Assembly: GCF_900636765.1 (NCBI RefSeq)
Contig: NZ_LR134313.1
Location: 1,364,001 to 1,428,000 of the forward strand
DNA from: Neisseria canis
GTDB taxonomy: Bacteria > Pseudomonadota > Gammaproteobacteria > Burkholderiales > Neisseriaceae
Length of the DNA stretch: 64,000 nt
Direction of reading: 5' to 3'
Shown here: in pieces, positions 56,312 to 64,000 of the stretch
How positions within the stretch are numbered: the stretch's first letter is position 1
How the letters are laid out: each line of letters opens with the position of its first letter
Made by a program: the position numbers and the translations under genes
The notes under the pieces: model-generated
Databases searched by the model: none
Told to the model about the DNA's origin: nothing
Seen by the model: the letters and a program-made list of their open reading frames with translations, nothing else

Positions 56312-57802
56312 ATGAGTCGCGAAATGTTGCAATTGGCCGAAGCACTTGCCAGCGAGAAAAACGTAGATCCGGATGTGGTGTTTGACGCATTGGAGTTTGC
56401 GCTGGGTACTGCTGCCAAGAAAAAATCCGAGCGCGAACATATGGATGTGCGCGTAGAAATCAACCGCGATACCGGAGAATATTCAACTTACCGCCGCTGG
56501 CTGATCGTGGCGGATGAAGATTACACTTATCCCGATACCGAAAAAACCATTGAAGAAATCCAGGAAGAAATTCCGGGCACAACCATTCAGATCGGCGAAT
56601 ATTACGAAGAAAAACTGCCGAACGAAGCTTTCGGCCGCCAAGCCGCGCAAACAGCCAAACAAATTATTCTGCAACGCATCCGTGATGCGGAACGCGAGAA
56701 AATTCTAAATGAATTTTTGGAGCGGAAAGAGGACATCGTGATGGGCACGGTGAAGCGTGTCGAGCGCCACGGTATTATTGTGGAAATCGGCAAACTTGAT
56801 GCCCTGATTCCGCGCGACCAAATGATTCCGCGCGAAAACTACCGCAACGGCGACCGCATCCGCGCGCTTTTTTTGCGGGTGGACGAACAAGGTTCGCGCA
56901 AACAAGTGATTTTGAGCCGAACCTCGCGCGAGTTTCTGGTTAAGCTGTTTGAGCAGGAAGTGCCCGAAATTGCCGACGGTTTGTTGGAAATCAAAGAAGC
57001 CGCCCGCGATCCGGGTCAGCGTGCGAAAATCGCAGTGAAATCCAACGACCAACGTATCGACCCGCAAGGCACCTGTATCGGTGTGCGCGGCTCGCGCATC
57101 AATGCGGTCAGCAATGAAATCAGCGGCGAGCGCATCGATGTGGTGTTGTGGTCGCCTGAAACTGCGCAATTTGTAATCAACGCGCTTTCTCCGGCTGAAG
57201 TAACCCGCATCCTGATTGATGAAGACAAACATGCGGTTGATGTGGTGGTGGCGGAAGACCAATTGGCGCTTGCCATCGGCCGCGGCGGTCAAAACGTGCG
57301 TCTTGCCGCCGATTTGACCAACTGGCAGCTGAACATCATGACGGTTCAAGAAGCGGAAGAGCGCCATGCAGCCGAAGATGCCGCCATCCGCAGCCTGTTT
57401 GTACAACATCTGAATGTAGATGAAGAAACTGCCGACGCGTTGGTTCAAGAAGGCTTTTCAACTTTGGAAGAAGTGGCCTATGTGCCGGGGGAAGAGTTAG
57501 TGGAAATCGGCTTTGATGAAGCCACGGTTGACACTTTGCGCAATCGTGCCCGCGATGCCATCCTCACGCTGGCCATTGCTTCCGAGGAAAAATTGGAAGA
57601 AATCGCAGAAGATCTGAAAACGCTGGAAGGTGTGGATCAAGATATGCTGCGTGATTTGGCTCAAGCCGGCATTATCGACCGCGACGGTTTGGCAGAATTG
57701 GCTATTGACGAATTAATCGAAATTACCGGCGTCAGCAAAGAAGAAGCTGAAAAAGTGATTATGGCTGCCCGCGCCCACTGGTTCGAAGAAGAAAATAAAT
57801 GA
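56312..57802 (+). CDS. nusA: NusA, transcription elongation and termination factor
   Basis: 496 residues from ATG 56312 (CAGGAG site; TTG 56306 is weaker). N-terminal RNA polymerase domain, S1 (VMGTVKRVERHGIIVEIG), two KH domains (GVRGSRINAVSNEISGERID, AIGRGGQNVRL) and two acidic C-terminal repeats, as in full-size proteobacterial NusA. Pausing, termination and antitermination. Lies 25 bp after rimP. Confidence 0.96.
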   Translation: MSREMLQLAEALASEKNVDPDVVFDALEFALGTAAKKKSEREHMDVRVEINRDTGEYSTYRRWLIVADEDYTYPDTEKTIEEIQEEIPGTTIQIGEYYEEKLPNEAFGRQAAQTAKQIILQRIRDAEREKILNEFLERKEDIVMGTVKRVERHGIIVEIGKLDALIPRDQMIPRENYRNGDRIRALFLRVDEQGSRKQVILSRTSREFLVKLFEQEVPEIADGLLEIKEAARDPGQRAKIAVKSNDQRIDPQGTCIGVRGSRINAVSNEISGERIDVVLWSPETAQFVINALSPAEVTRILIDEDKHAVDVVVAEDQLALAIGRGGQNVRLAADLTNWQLNIMTVQEAEERHAAEDAAIRSLFVQHLNVDEETADALVQEGFSTLEEVAYVPGEELVEIGFDEATVDTLRNRARDAILTLAIASEEKLEEIAEDLKTLEGVDQDMLRDLAQAGIIDRDGLAELAIDELIEITGVSKEEAEKVIMAARAHWFEEENK

Positions 57803-57812
57803 GAGGTAAGGC

Positions 57813-60635
57813 ATGAGTAACAGTACTGTAGAACAATTTGCAGCAGATCTGAAAAAACCGGTGGAAGAGCTGCTGAAACAACTGAAAAGTGCCGGTGTTG
57901 CCAAATCATCAGGCAGCGATGAAATTACTGCCGATGATAAAGCTTTATTGCTTGCTTATCTGAAGCAAAGCCATGATACGCAAAGCAGCACAATCAGTAT
58001 TGCCCGCAAAAAAACCGAACGCAGCACTATTGACGGTGTACAGGTAGAAACGCGCCGCCGCAGCCGCAAAGTTGTTGTGCCTTCGCCTGAAGAGTTGGTG
58101 GTTCAGGCCAAAGCCCAGCAGCAAAAAGCCGCGGAAGAGGCGGCAGCAGCCGAGCAGCAAGCCCGAGCGGAAGCGGAGGCCGAAGCAGAGGCGGAAGCAG
58201 AAGAAAAAGCCAAAGCAGAAGCAGAGGCTAAAAAACTTGCAGAAGAAGCCAAACAAAAGGCTGAAGAGCAGGTAAAAGCCGAAGCAGCAAAAGAGCAACA
58301 GGCCGCTCCGGTTGAGGAAGCGGCACAGAAATCCGAAAAACCGGCGAAAAAAGGAAAAGACAAAAAAAACGCCCCTCTGCCTAAGCCTGTAGAAGTAGTT
58401 AGTGCTGCGGAGCAGGCTGCGCGGGATGAAGAAGCCCGCCGTGCGGCTGCCCTGCGCGCGCATCAAGAGGCGCTTTTGCGTGAAAAACAAGAGCGTCAAG
58501 AGCGTCAGCAGCGCCGTGAAGAAGCGAAAAAGCAGGCTCAGGAAGAGGCGCGTGCCGCACAAAAAGCGCGTGCCGACGAGCAACGTTCTGCCAAACCGTC
58601 GGAGAAAAAGCCGTTGGCCGTTTCAGGCAGCACTTCGGCTAAGGCCAAAGACCGCGGAGCGGAAGATGTGAATCCGAGCAGCGGCAGCCGCAAGAAAGAA
58701 GACCGCCGCAACCGTGATGATGGTGACATGCAGTCACGCGGCGCGAAAGGCAAAGGCAAGGGCAAAGACCGCAATGCGGCGCACAGCAATGAAGAGCGCG
58801 TGCGCGGCGGCGGTAAAAAAGGCAAGAAACTCAAGCTTGAGCCGAACCAACACGCCTTTACCGCGCCTACCGAGCCGGTGGTGCATGAGGTTTTGGTGCC
58901 TGAAACCATTACCGTAGCCGATTTGGCGCACAAAATGGCTGTAAAAGGCGTGGAAGTGGTTAAAGCCCTGATGAAAATGGGTATGATGGTAACCATCAAC
59001 CAATCGCTTGACCAAGAAACCGCGCTGATTGTGGTAGAAGAAATGGGCCACATCGGCAAACCTGCCGCTGCGGATGATCCGGAAGCTTTCTTGGAAGAAG
59101 GTGCGGAGCTTGTTGAAGCCGAAAAATTACCGCGTCCGCCCGTGGTTACCGTGATGGGTCACGTCGACCACGGTAAAACCTCGCTGCTTGACTATATCCG
59201 CCGCGCCAAAGTGGTGCAGGGTGAGGCCGGCGGGATTACCCAACATATCGGTGCCTACCATGTGGAAACACCGCGCGGTGTGATTACTTTCTTGGATACT
59301 CCGGGTCACGAAGCGTTTACCGCAATGCGCGCGCGCGGTGCACAGGCAACCGACATTGTGATTCTGGTTGTGGCTGCCGACGACGGTGTGATGCCGCAAA
59401 CCATTGAGGCGATTGCCCATGCAAAAGCAGCGGGTGTGCCGATTGTGGTGGCCGTGAACAAAATCGATAAAGACACTGCGAACCCGGAGCGTATCCGTCA
59501 GGAATTGACCAACTATGAAGTTATTCCCGATTCTTGGGGCGGCACGACCCAATTTGTGGACGTATCTGCCAAACAAGGCATCAATATTGATGCGCTGTTG
59601 GAAGCGGTGTTGCTGGAAGCGGAAGTATTGGAGCTGCAAGCTCCGGTTGACGCTCCTGCCAAAGGTATTATTGTGGAGGCACGTTTGGACAAAGGCCGCG
59701 GTGCGGTAGCCACCTTGCTGGTACAAAGCGGTACTTTGAGAAAAGGCGATATGCTGTTGGCCGGTACGGCTTTCGGTAAAGTGCGCGCCATGATTGACGA
59801 GAACGGAAAGCCGATCGAAGAAGCAGGGCCTTCCATTCCGGTGGAAATTCTCGGTTTGTCGGACGTGCCGAATGCAGGCGAAGACGCGATGGTGCTTGCC
59901 GACGAGAAAAAAGCCCGCGAAATCGCACTGTTCCGCCAAGGCAAATACCGCGACGTGCGTTTGGCCAAACAGCAAGCCGCCAAGTTGGAAAATATGTTCA
60001 ACAACATGGGCGAAGGCCAGGCACAAAACCTTTCTGTGATTATCAAGGCCGACGTGCAAGGTTCTTACGAGGCGCTTACGGGCAGCTTGCAGAAACTTTC
60101 CACCGACGAGGTGAAAGTGAACGTATTGCACAGCGGTGTGGGCGGCATTACCGAAAGCGATGTGAACTTGGCGATTGCTTCCGGCGCATTTGTTATCGGA
60201 TTTAACGTGCGTGCCGATGCCTCTGCCCGCAAGTTGGCTGAAACCGAAGATGTGGAAATCCGTTACTACAACATCATTTATGATGCCATTGATGATGTCA
60301 AAGCGGCCATGAGCGGCATGTTGGCTCCGGAAGAGAAAGAACAGGTAACGGGCACGGTGGAAATCCGCCAGGTGATTTCGGTATCGAAAGTGGGCAATAT
60401 TGCCGGCTGTATGGTAACCGACGGCGTGGTAAAACGCGATTCGCATGTCCGCCTGATCCGCAACAATGTGGTTATCCATACCGGCGAGTTGGCATCTTTG
60501 AAACGCTTCAAAGACGATGTGAAAGAAGTGCGCATGGGCTTTGAATGCGGCTTGATGCTGAAAAACTATAATGACATCATGGAAGGCGACCAGCTGGAAG
60601 TGTTTGACATTGTAGAAGTGGCGCGCACTCTGTAA
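57813..60635 (+). CDS. infB: InfB, translation initiation factor IF-2
   Basis: 940 residues. IF2 N-terminal domain (first 55), a long Ala/Glu/Lys/Gln-rich linker (about 85-330), GTPase domain with GHVDHGKT (449-456), DTPGHEAF and NKIDKD, then C-terminal domains II-IV (C2 binds fMet-tRNA). Recruits initiator tRNA to the 30S subunit. 10 bp after nusA. Confidence 0.97.
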   Translation: MSNSTVEQFAADLKKPVEELLKQLKSAGVAKSSGSDEITADDKALLLAYLKQSHDTQSSTISIARKKTERSTIDGVQVETRRRSRKVVVPSPEELVVQAKAQQQKAAEEAAAAEQQARAEAEAEAEAEAEEKAKAEAEAKKLAEEAKQKAEEQVKAEAAKEQQAAPVEEAAQKSEKPAKKGKDKKNAPLPKPVEVVSAAEQAARDEEARRAAALRAHQEALLREKQERQERQQRREEAKKQAQEEARAAQKARADEQRSAKPSEKKPLAVSGSTSAKAKDRGAEDVNPSSGSRKKEDRRNRDDGDMQSRGAKGKGKGKDRNAAHSNEERVRGGGKKGKKLKLEPNQHAFTAPTEPVVHEVLVPETITVADLAHKMAVKGVEVVKALMKMGMMVTINQSLDQETALIVVEEMGHIGKPAAADDPEAFLEEGAELVEAEKLPRPPVVTVMGHVDHGKTSLLDYIRRAKVVQGEAGGITQHIGAYHVETPRGVITFLDTPGHEAFTAMRARGAQATDIVILVVAADDGVMPQTIEAIAHAKAAGVPIVVAVNKIDKDTANPERIRQELTNYEVIPDSWGGTTQFVDVSAKQGINIDALLEAVLLEAEVLELQAPVDAPAKGIIVEARLDKGRGAVATLLVQSGTLRKGDMLLAGTAFGKVRAMIDENGKPIEEAGPSIPVEILGLSDVPNAGEDAMVLADEKKAREIALFRQGKYRDVRLAKQQAAKLENMFNNMGEGQAQNLSVIIKADVQGSYEALTGSLQKLSTDEVKVNVLHSGVGGITESDVNLAIASGAFVIGFNVRADASARKLAETEDVEIRYYNIIYDAIDDVKAAMSGMLAPEEKEQVTGTVEIRQVISVSKVGNIAGCMVTDGVVKRDSHVRLIRNNVVIHTGELASLKRFKDDVKEVRMGFECGLMLKNYNDIMEGDQLEVFDIVEVARTL

Positions 60636-60652
60636 CGCCTCGAGTATCTTGG

Positions 60653-60687
60653 AATGCCTGTCTGAAAAAGTTTCAGACAGGCATTTT
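60653..60687 (+). terminator. DUS hairpin terminator of rimP-nusA-infB
   Basis: AATGCCTGTCTGAAA-AAG-TTTCAGACAGGCATTTTT, 18 bp after infB. Confidence 0.75.
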
Positions 60688-60912
60688 TATTGTTTTGAAC
60701 GGGTGTTTCCAATTGTTTGCTGTAGAAGAGCCGCGGGTAATTTTGCTGTAAAATGTGCACACGGTATTGCGGCAAGCGGAGGGTAAAACGGGTTGAGTGG
60801 TATCTAAACGTAATATCTTGTTAAAGAAACTTTGAGAAAAGTATTTTGTCGGATAATAAAAACAGTAATGTATGTAAATTTGTTCACATCCCTTCTGAAA
60901 GGAAATCGTAAA

Positions 60913-61575
60913 ATGAACATGATGAAAACTTTAACTGTGTTAGCGGCAGCTTCCGCTATGGCTTTGACCGGTTGTGTTACGGATCCTACCACCGGCCAGC
61001 AAAAGGTAAGCAAAACCGCCATGTATGGTTTGGGCGGCGCGGCTGCGTGCGGTGCGATCGGTGCGATTACCCACGGCGGCAAAGGCGCGCGCAATGCGGC
61101 TTTGGCGTGTGGTGCAGTGGGTGCCGGTGTGGGCGGCTATATGGACTACCAGGAAGCCAAATTGCGCGAGAGCCTGAAAAACAGCGAGGTACAGGTTTCC
61201 CGCGAAGGCAACCAAATCAAGCTGACTATGCCGAGCGCAGTAACGTTTGATACCAACAGCGCGACTTTGAGCGGTGCGGCTATGGATTCTTTGAACAAAG
61301 CGTCCGAAACCTTGGTGCAATATCCCGAAACCACGATTACCGTGGCAGGCCATACAGACAGTAGCGGTAATGATGCGATTAACCAACCTCTGTCTGAACG
61401 CCGTGCGCGTTCTGTGGCAGACTATTTGGTGCAGCGCGGTGTTGCAGGTTCCCGCTTGAGCACGGTCGGCTACGGTTCGCGCCAGCCTGTTGCCGGCAAC
61501 GACACGGCTGCGGGTAAAGCGCAAAACCGCCGTGTGGAGATTCTGATTAATCCTACTGCCAATGCCGGTAAATAA
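60913..61575 (+). CDS. OmpA-family lipoprotein, YiaD-like
   Basis: 220 residues from ATG 60913 (AAAGGAAA site), lipobox LTGC at about residues 17-20. A glycine-rich zipper (GLGGAAACGAIGAITHGG, GAVGAGVGGYMDYQ) follows, then an OmpA domain (VAGHTDSSGNDAINQPLSERRA, NRRVEILI) for peptidoglycan binding. Like E. coli YiaD. An in-frame DUS-like segment at about 61388 encodes LSERR. A longer frame upstream has no signal peptide. Confidence 0.88.
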   Translation: MNMMKTLTVLAAASAMALTGCVTDPTTGQQKVSKTAMYGLGGAAACGAIGAITHGGKGARNAALACGAVGAGVGGYMDYQEAKLRESLKNSEVQVSREGNQIKLTMPSAVTFDTNSATLSGAAMDSLNKASETLVQYPETTITVAGHTDSSGNDAINQPLSERRARSVADYLVQRGVAGSRLSTVGYGSRQPVAGNDTAAGKAQNRRVEILINPTANAGK

Positions 61576-61592
61576 TGTTGTTTAAATAAGCA

Positions 61593-61626
61593 AAATGCCT
61601 GTCTGAATATTCAGACAGGCATTGTT
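61593..61626. terminator. DUS hairpin terminator
   Basis: AAATGCCTGTCTGAA-TA-TTCAGACAGGCATT between convergent lipoprotein and antiporter genes. Confidence 0.75.
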
Positions 61627-63003
61627 TTATCTTTCTTCTTTTTTACTGATGGTTAAGCCGCTGAAGCCGAACAACAGGGTTAACAGCAGGCAGAGGTAGC
61701 AAAAGAAAGAATAGGGCAGATAGTCGATTACGGGCACGCCGAGCGCGTGGCTGATGAATACGCCGCACACGCTCCAGGGAACCAGCGGGTTGATAACGGT
61801 ACCCGCGTCTTCCAACGTGCGCGACAGATTGCGCGGATGCAGTTGCAGCTTGTCGTAAACCGGTTTGAATGTTTCACCGGCCAGCATCAGGCTGAGATAT
61901 TGCTCGCCAATCAATACGTTCACACCTAAAGCGGTGGAGGCCACGGATAAAGTGGCGCGGCCGGTGGTGGTGAGCAGGTGGCGGATGCCTTCGAGCAGTG
62001 CAGGTAAAATGCCGAGAGCATGCAGTAGGCCGCCCAAACTTAGAGCGAGAATCACAATGGTTTGGGTGAAAAACATGCTTTGGAGGCCGCCACGCGAAAG
62101 CAGGCTGCCGGTTTGCCCCAAATCTGCGGCAGGCTTGTAACCGGCGAAGAACCAGCCGCCTATGTCTTTAATCGAGGGCGAGCTGTGGATATAGGTAATC
62201 ACGAGGGCGGTGGCAACGGTGGCGATAATCGTGTAAATGGCGTTGATTTTGCGCAGAGCCAGTATCAGCAATACGGCAAACGGAATAAGCGTGTAACCGT
62301 GTATCAGCCCGCTGGACAACAGTTGCGTTTTCATGGCGGCAATGCTGTCGAGATTGGCAGTGGAGGCATCGGCAAACAACACGAACAAGGCCGCGGTTAA
62401 GACGAATGCGGGCACGGTGGTGTACATCATATTGCGGATATGTTCAAACAGATCAATGCCCACAATGGAAGCCGCAATGCCCGTGGTATCGGAAAGCGGC
62501 GACATTTTATCGCCGAAAAATGCACCGGACACAATGGCGCCGGCGGTAATTGCGGGGTTGGCGTGAAACGCTTGGGTCATGCCGATAAAAGCCACGCCTA
62601 TGGTGGCGCAGGTGGTGAGGCTGCTGCCGATGGCAATGCCGGTAACGGCGGTAAGCAGGAAAGCGGAAAGGTAGAAATAATCCGCCGAAATCAGCCCGAA
62701 GCCGTAATACATCAGCGTGGGAATCGCACCCGACATCATCAGCGCTGACACCAAAAGGCCGATAAAAAAGAACAGATAAATCGCGCCTATGCCCGACATC
62801 ACGCCCTCGGCCATCTGTTTCTGCATGGCTTTGAAACACACGCGGCGGGCCAAGCCGAACATCATCAGGCCGCATAAAACTAGGATAATGGCCAAATGCG
62901 GTACCCATTCAAAGCCGATGATGGTTACGCCCATGGTGGCAATTATGATGGCGGCAATCAGCAACGCTTCTTTCGGGCGGGTATGGATTAATGTTTTTTT
63001 CAT
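61627..63003 (-). CDS. NhaC-type Na+/H+ antiporter
   Basis: 458 residues with about 11-12 membrane helices. The segment SGAFFGDKMSPLSDTTGIAAS is the NhaC signature. C-terminal TIS motif and QYLSLMLAGETF also fit. Exchanges Na+ for H+; related proteins swap malate for lactate. Standing alone, with DUS hairpins on both sides. Confidence 0.9.
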   Translation of the reverse strand: MKKTLIHTRPKEALLIAAIIIATMGVTIIGFEWVPHLAIILVLCGLMMFGLARRVCFKAMQKQMAEGVMSGIGAIYLFFFIGLLVSALMMSGAIPTLMYYGFGLISADYFYLSAFLLTAVTGIAIGSSLTTCATIGVAFIGMTQAFHANPAITAGAIVSGAFFGDKMSPLSDTTGIAASIVGIDLFEHIRNMMYTTVPAFVLTAALFVLFADASTANLDSIAAMKTQLLSSGLIHGYTLIPFAVLLILALRKINAIYTIIATVATALVITYIHSSPSIKDIGGWFFAGYKPAADLGQTGSLLSRGGLQSMFFTQTIVILALSLGGLLHALGILPALLEGIRHLLTTTGRATLSVASTALGVNVLIGEQYLSLMLAGETFKPVYDKLQLHPRNLSRTLEDAGTVINPLVPWSVCGVFISHALGVPVIDYLPYSFFCYLCLLLTLLFGFSGLTISKKEER

Positions 63004-63041
63004 GATGATTTGATTCGATAATGATTAAGGGTAGAACCGGC

Positions 63042-63076
63042 GCAATGCCTGTCTGAATGTTTCAGACAGGCATTTG
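63042..63076. terminator. DUS hairpin terminator of gpxA
   Basis: CAATGCCTGTCTGAA-TGT-TTCAGACAGGCATTTG. On the minus strand it follows gpxA. Confidence 0.7.
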
Positions 63077-63086
63077 TATGATGCGT

Positions 63087-63626
63087 TTAGGAAAGCAGCA
63101 GTTCCAAATCATCCGCTATTTCGGAAGGCTTGACGCTTGGTGCAAAACGCCCGACCACTTCGCCGTTACGGTTGACGAGGAATTTGGTGAAATTCCATTT
63201 AATGTCGCTGCCTTCGCGCTTCTCGCCGATTGAAGCGAGCTTGAGCAGCAGCTCTTTAAAGCTGCCGCCGCCCTTATCATTTGGCTGTTGCGCTTTCAGA
63301 TAGGCATACAGCGGGCTTTCATTCGGGCCGTTTACATCGACTTTGTCGAAAATCGTGAATTGCGTGCCGAATTTGGTTTGGCAGATTTGCGCGATTTCGC
63401 TGCCCGATTCCGGCGCTTGGGCGCGAAACTGGTTGCAGGGGAAATCCAAAATTTCCAGCCCCATAGGGTGGAACCGGGCGTAAAGCTGTTGCAGCTCTTC
63501 ATATTGCGGCGTTAATCCGCAGCGGGTGGCGGTGTTCACAATCAGCAGCACTTTGCCTGCATATTCAGACAGGCTTACTGCTTCGCCCGCCGCATTGCGC
63601 ACGGTGAAATCATAAATTGAAGCCAT
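63087..63626 (-). CDS. gpxA: Glutathione peroxidase family protein
   Basis: 179 residues. Peroxidatic Cys36 (NTATRCGLTPQYEEL), Gln/Trp partner motifs DFPCNQF and IKWNFTKFLV: the Cys-type GPx catalytic triad. Reduces peroxides with thioredoxin or glutathione. Second Cys in FPCNQF. Known as gpxA in N. meningitidis. AAGGAAA precedes ATG 63626. Confidence 0.93.
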   Translation of the reverse strand: MASIYDFTVRNAAGEAVSLSEYAGKVLLIVNTATRCGLTPQYEELQQLYARFHPMGLEILDFPCNQFRAQAPESGSEIAQICQTKFGTQFTIFDKVDVNGPNESPLYAYLKAQQPNDKGGGSFKELLLKLASIGEKREGSDIKWNFTKFLVNRNGEVVGRFAPSVKPSEIADDLELLLS

Positions 63627-63646
63627 TGGGTTTCCTTTGTTCCGAT

Positions 63647-64000
63647 TTAAAGGCTGCCGACGGTGGCAGGGCGCTTTTCCAAAGCTGCGGGGTCGGTTTT
63701 GCGCACAAAATCAAGCTCTTCGAATCGGGCAACTGCCTGCGCGGTATCGCTGCGCACATGTTGGTTGAACAGGTCGGGGCAGCGCAGCTTCACGGTAAGC
63801 AAAACAATGCCGAGCATCACTTGCGGCCATTCCCGGCTTTGTGGATCGAGTTCGGGCGCTTGGGGCAGGGCGCGCCGAACGGCATCCAAGCAGCGTGCCA
63901 CCAGGGGATGATCGGTACTGTTTTCGGCTTTGAAACGCACGAGCTTGAGTGCCTGAATGCTTATTTCCAGCAGGCTGGCGGCATAAGCGGTAACGGCCAA
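63647..64000 (-). CDS. Unknown protein, C-terminal part (cut by the window edge)
   Basis: The last 117 or so residues of a longer frame. Leu/Ala-rich with a hydrophobic patch (MLGIVLLTVKLRC). No motif recognised. A possible TTG lies at the edge, but the frame continues past it. 20 bp before gpxA, so likely co-transcribed. Confidence 0.55.
   Translation of the reverse strand: MAVTAYAASLLEISIQALKLVRFKAENSTDHPLVARCLDAVRRALPQAPELDPQSREWPQVMLGIVLLTVKLRCPDLFNQHVRSDTAQAVARFEELDFVRKTDPAALEKRPATVGSL

Overview
The window is a Neisseria-like chromosome segment (family Neisseriaceae). Evidence is the PorB-type porin, the RmpM/class 4 outer-membrane protein, the split bacterioferritin pair BfrA/BfrB, the rimP-nusA-infB operon, Correia-type repeats, and above all dozens of copies of the 12-mer TGCCTGTCTGAA. 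That 12-mer is a dialect of the Neisseria DNA uptake sequence (DUS); from memory it is the one named after Neisseria wadsworthii (TG-wadDUS). About thirty copies occur as inverted pairs just after genes and look like transcription terminators. In four genes the DUS itself supplies the last codons and the stop (Met-Pro-Val-stop).

Layout. 1-0.7 kb: end of a poly-N-acetylglucosamine synthesis operon (pgaC end, pgaD). 0.8-9.9 kb: dsbB, porin, maf, SDR oxidoreductase, YqaA-like protein, rsmA, a split amino-acid ABC transporter around a GntR regulator, ribF. 10-20 kb: ileS, gapA, ispH-lspA, two tandem small-RNA candidates (minus strand, 16.16-16.52 kb), rsuA, a TM2 protein, a GST, serB, tRNA-Glu and tRNA-Arg. 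20-32.6 kb: exonuclease/UvrC-like fusion, htpX, fnr and hemN facing away from each other across an FNR box, proA, cysB, rmpM, thiL-pgpA-apaG, agcS. 32.7-34.8 kb: an island scar, with an IS30-family element cutting off a frameshifted integrase next to tRNA-Leu(UAG). 35-45.4 kb: GAF-like protein-ribA, trxB, lipoprotein, typA, bfrA-bfrB, nitroreductase, a Zur-box-controlled rpmE2-rpmJ2 pair, clpB with a heat-shock-type promoter. 45.5-50.3 kb: a type III restriction-modification system. 50.4-64 kb: aldo/keto reductase, zinc-less sirtuin, L,D-transpeptidase, HAD phosphatase, serC, rimP-nusA-infB, OmpA-type lipoprotein, NhaC antiporter, glutathione peroxidase and a partial unknown gene.

Most of the window is ordinary core genome. 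The most unusual parts are: (1) the type III methyltransferase gene, whose start carries nine 7-bp repeats and is therefore probably a phase-variable ON/OFF gene (a candidate phasevarion); (2) the fact that this restriction system carries a different DUS dialect (AGGCCGTCTGAA) from the rest of the window, which points to transfer from another Neisseria; (3) the tandem sRNA pair, which resembles the sibling sRNAs described in pathogenic Neisseria; (4) a Correia element sitting inside the loop of a DUS terminator; and (5) an exonuclease fused to a UvrC/Cho-like domain that has lost its nuclease residues but keeps its cysteines.

All functions are read from sequence patterns by eye; no database search was run.
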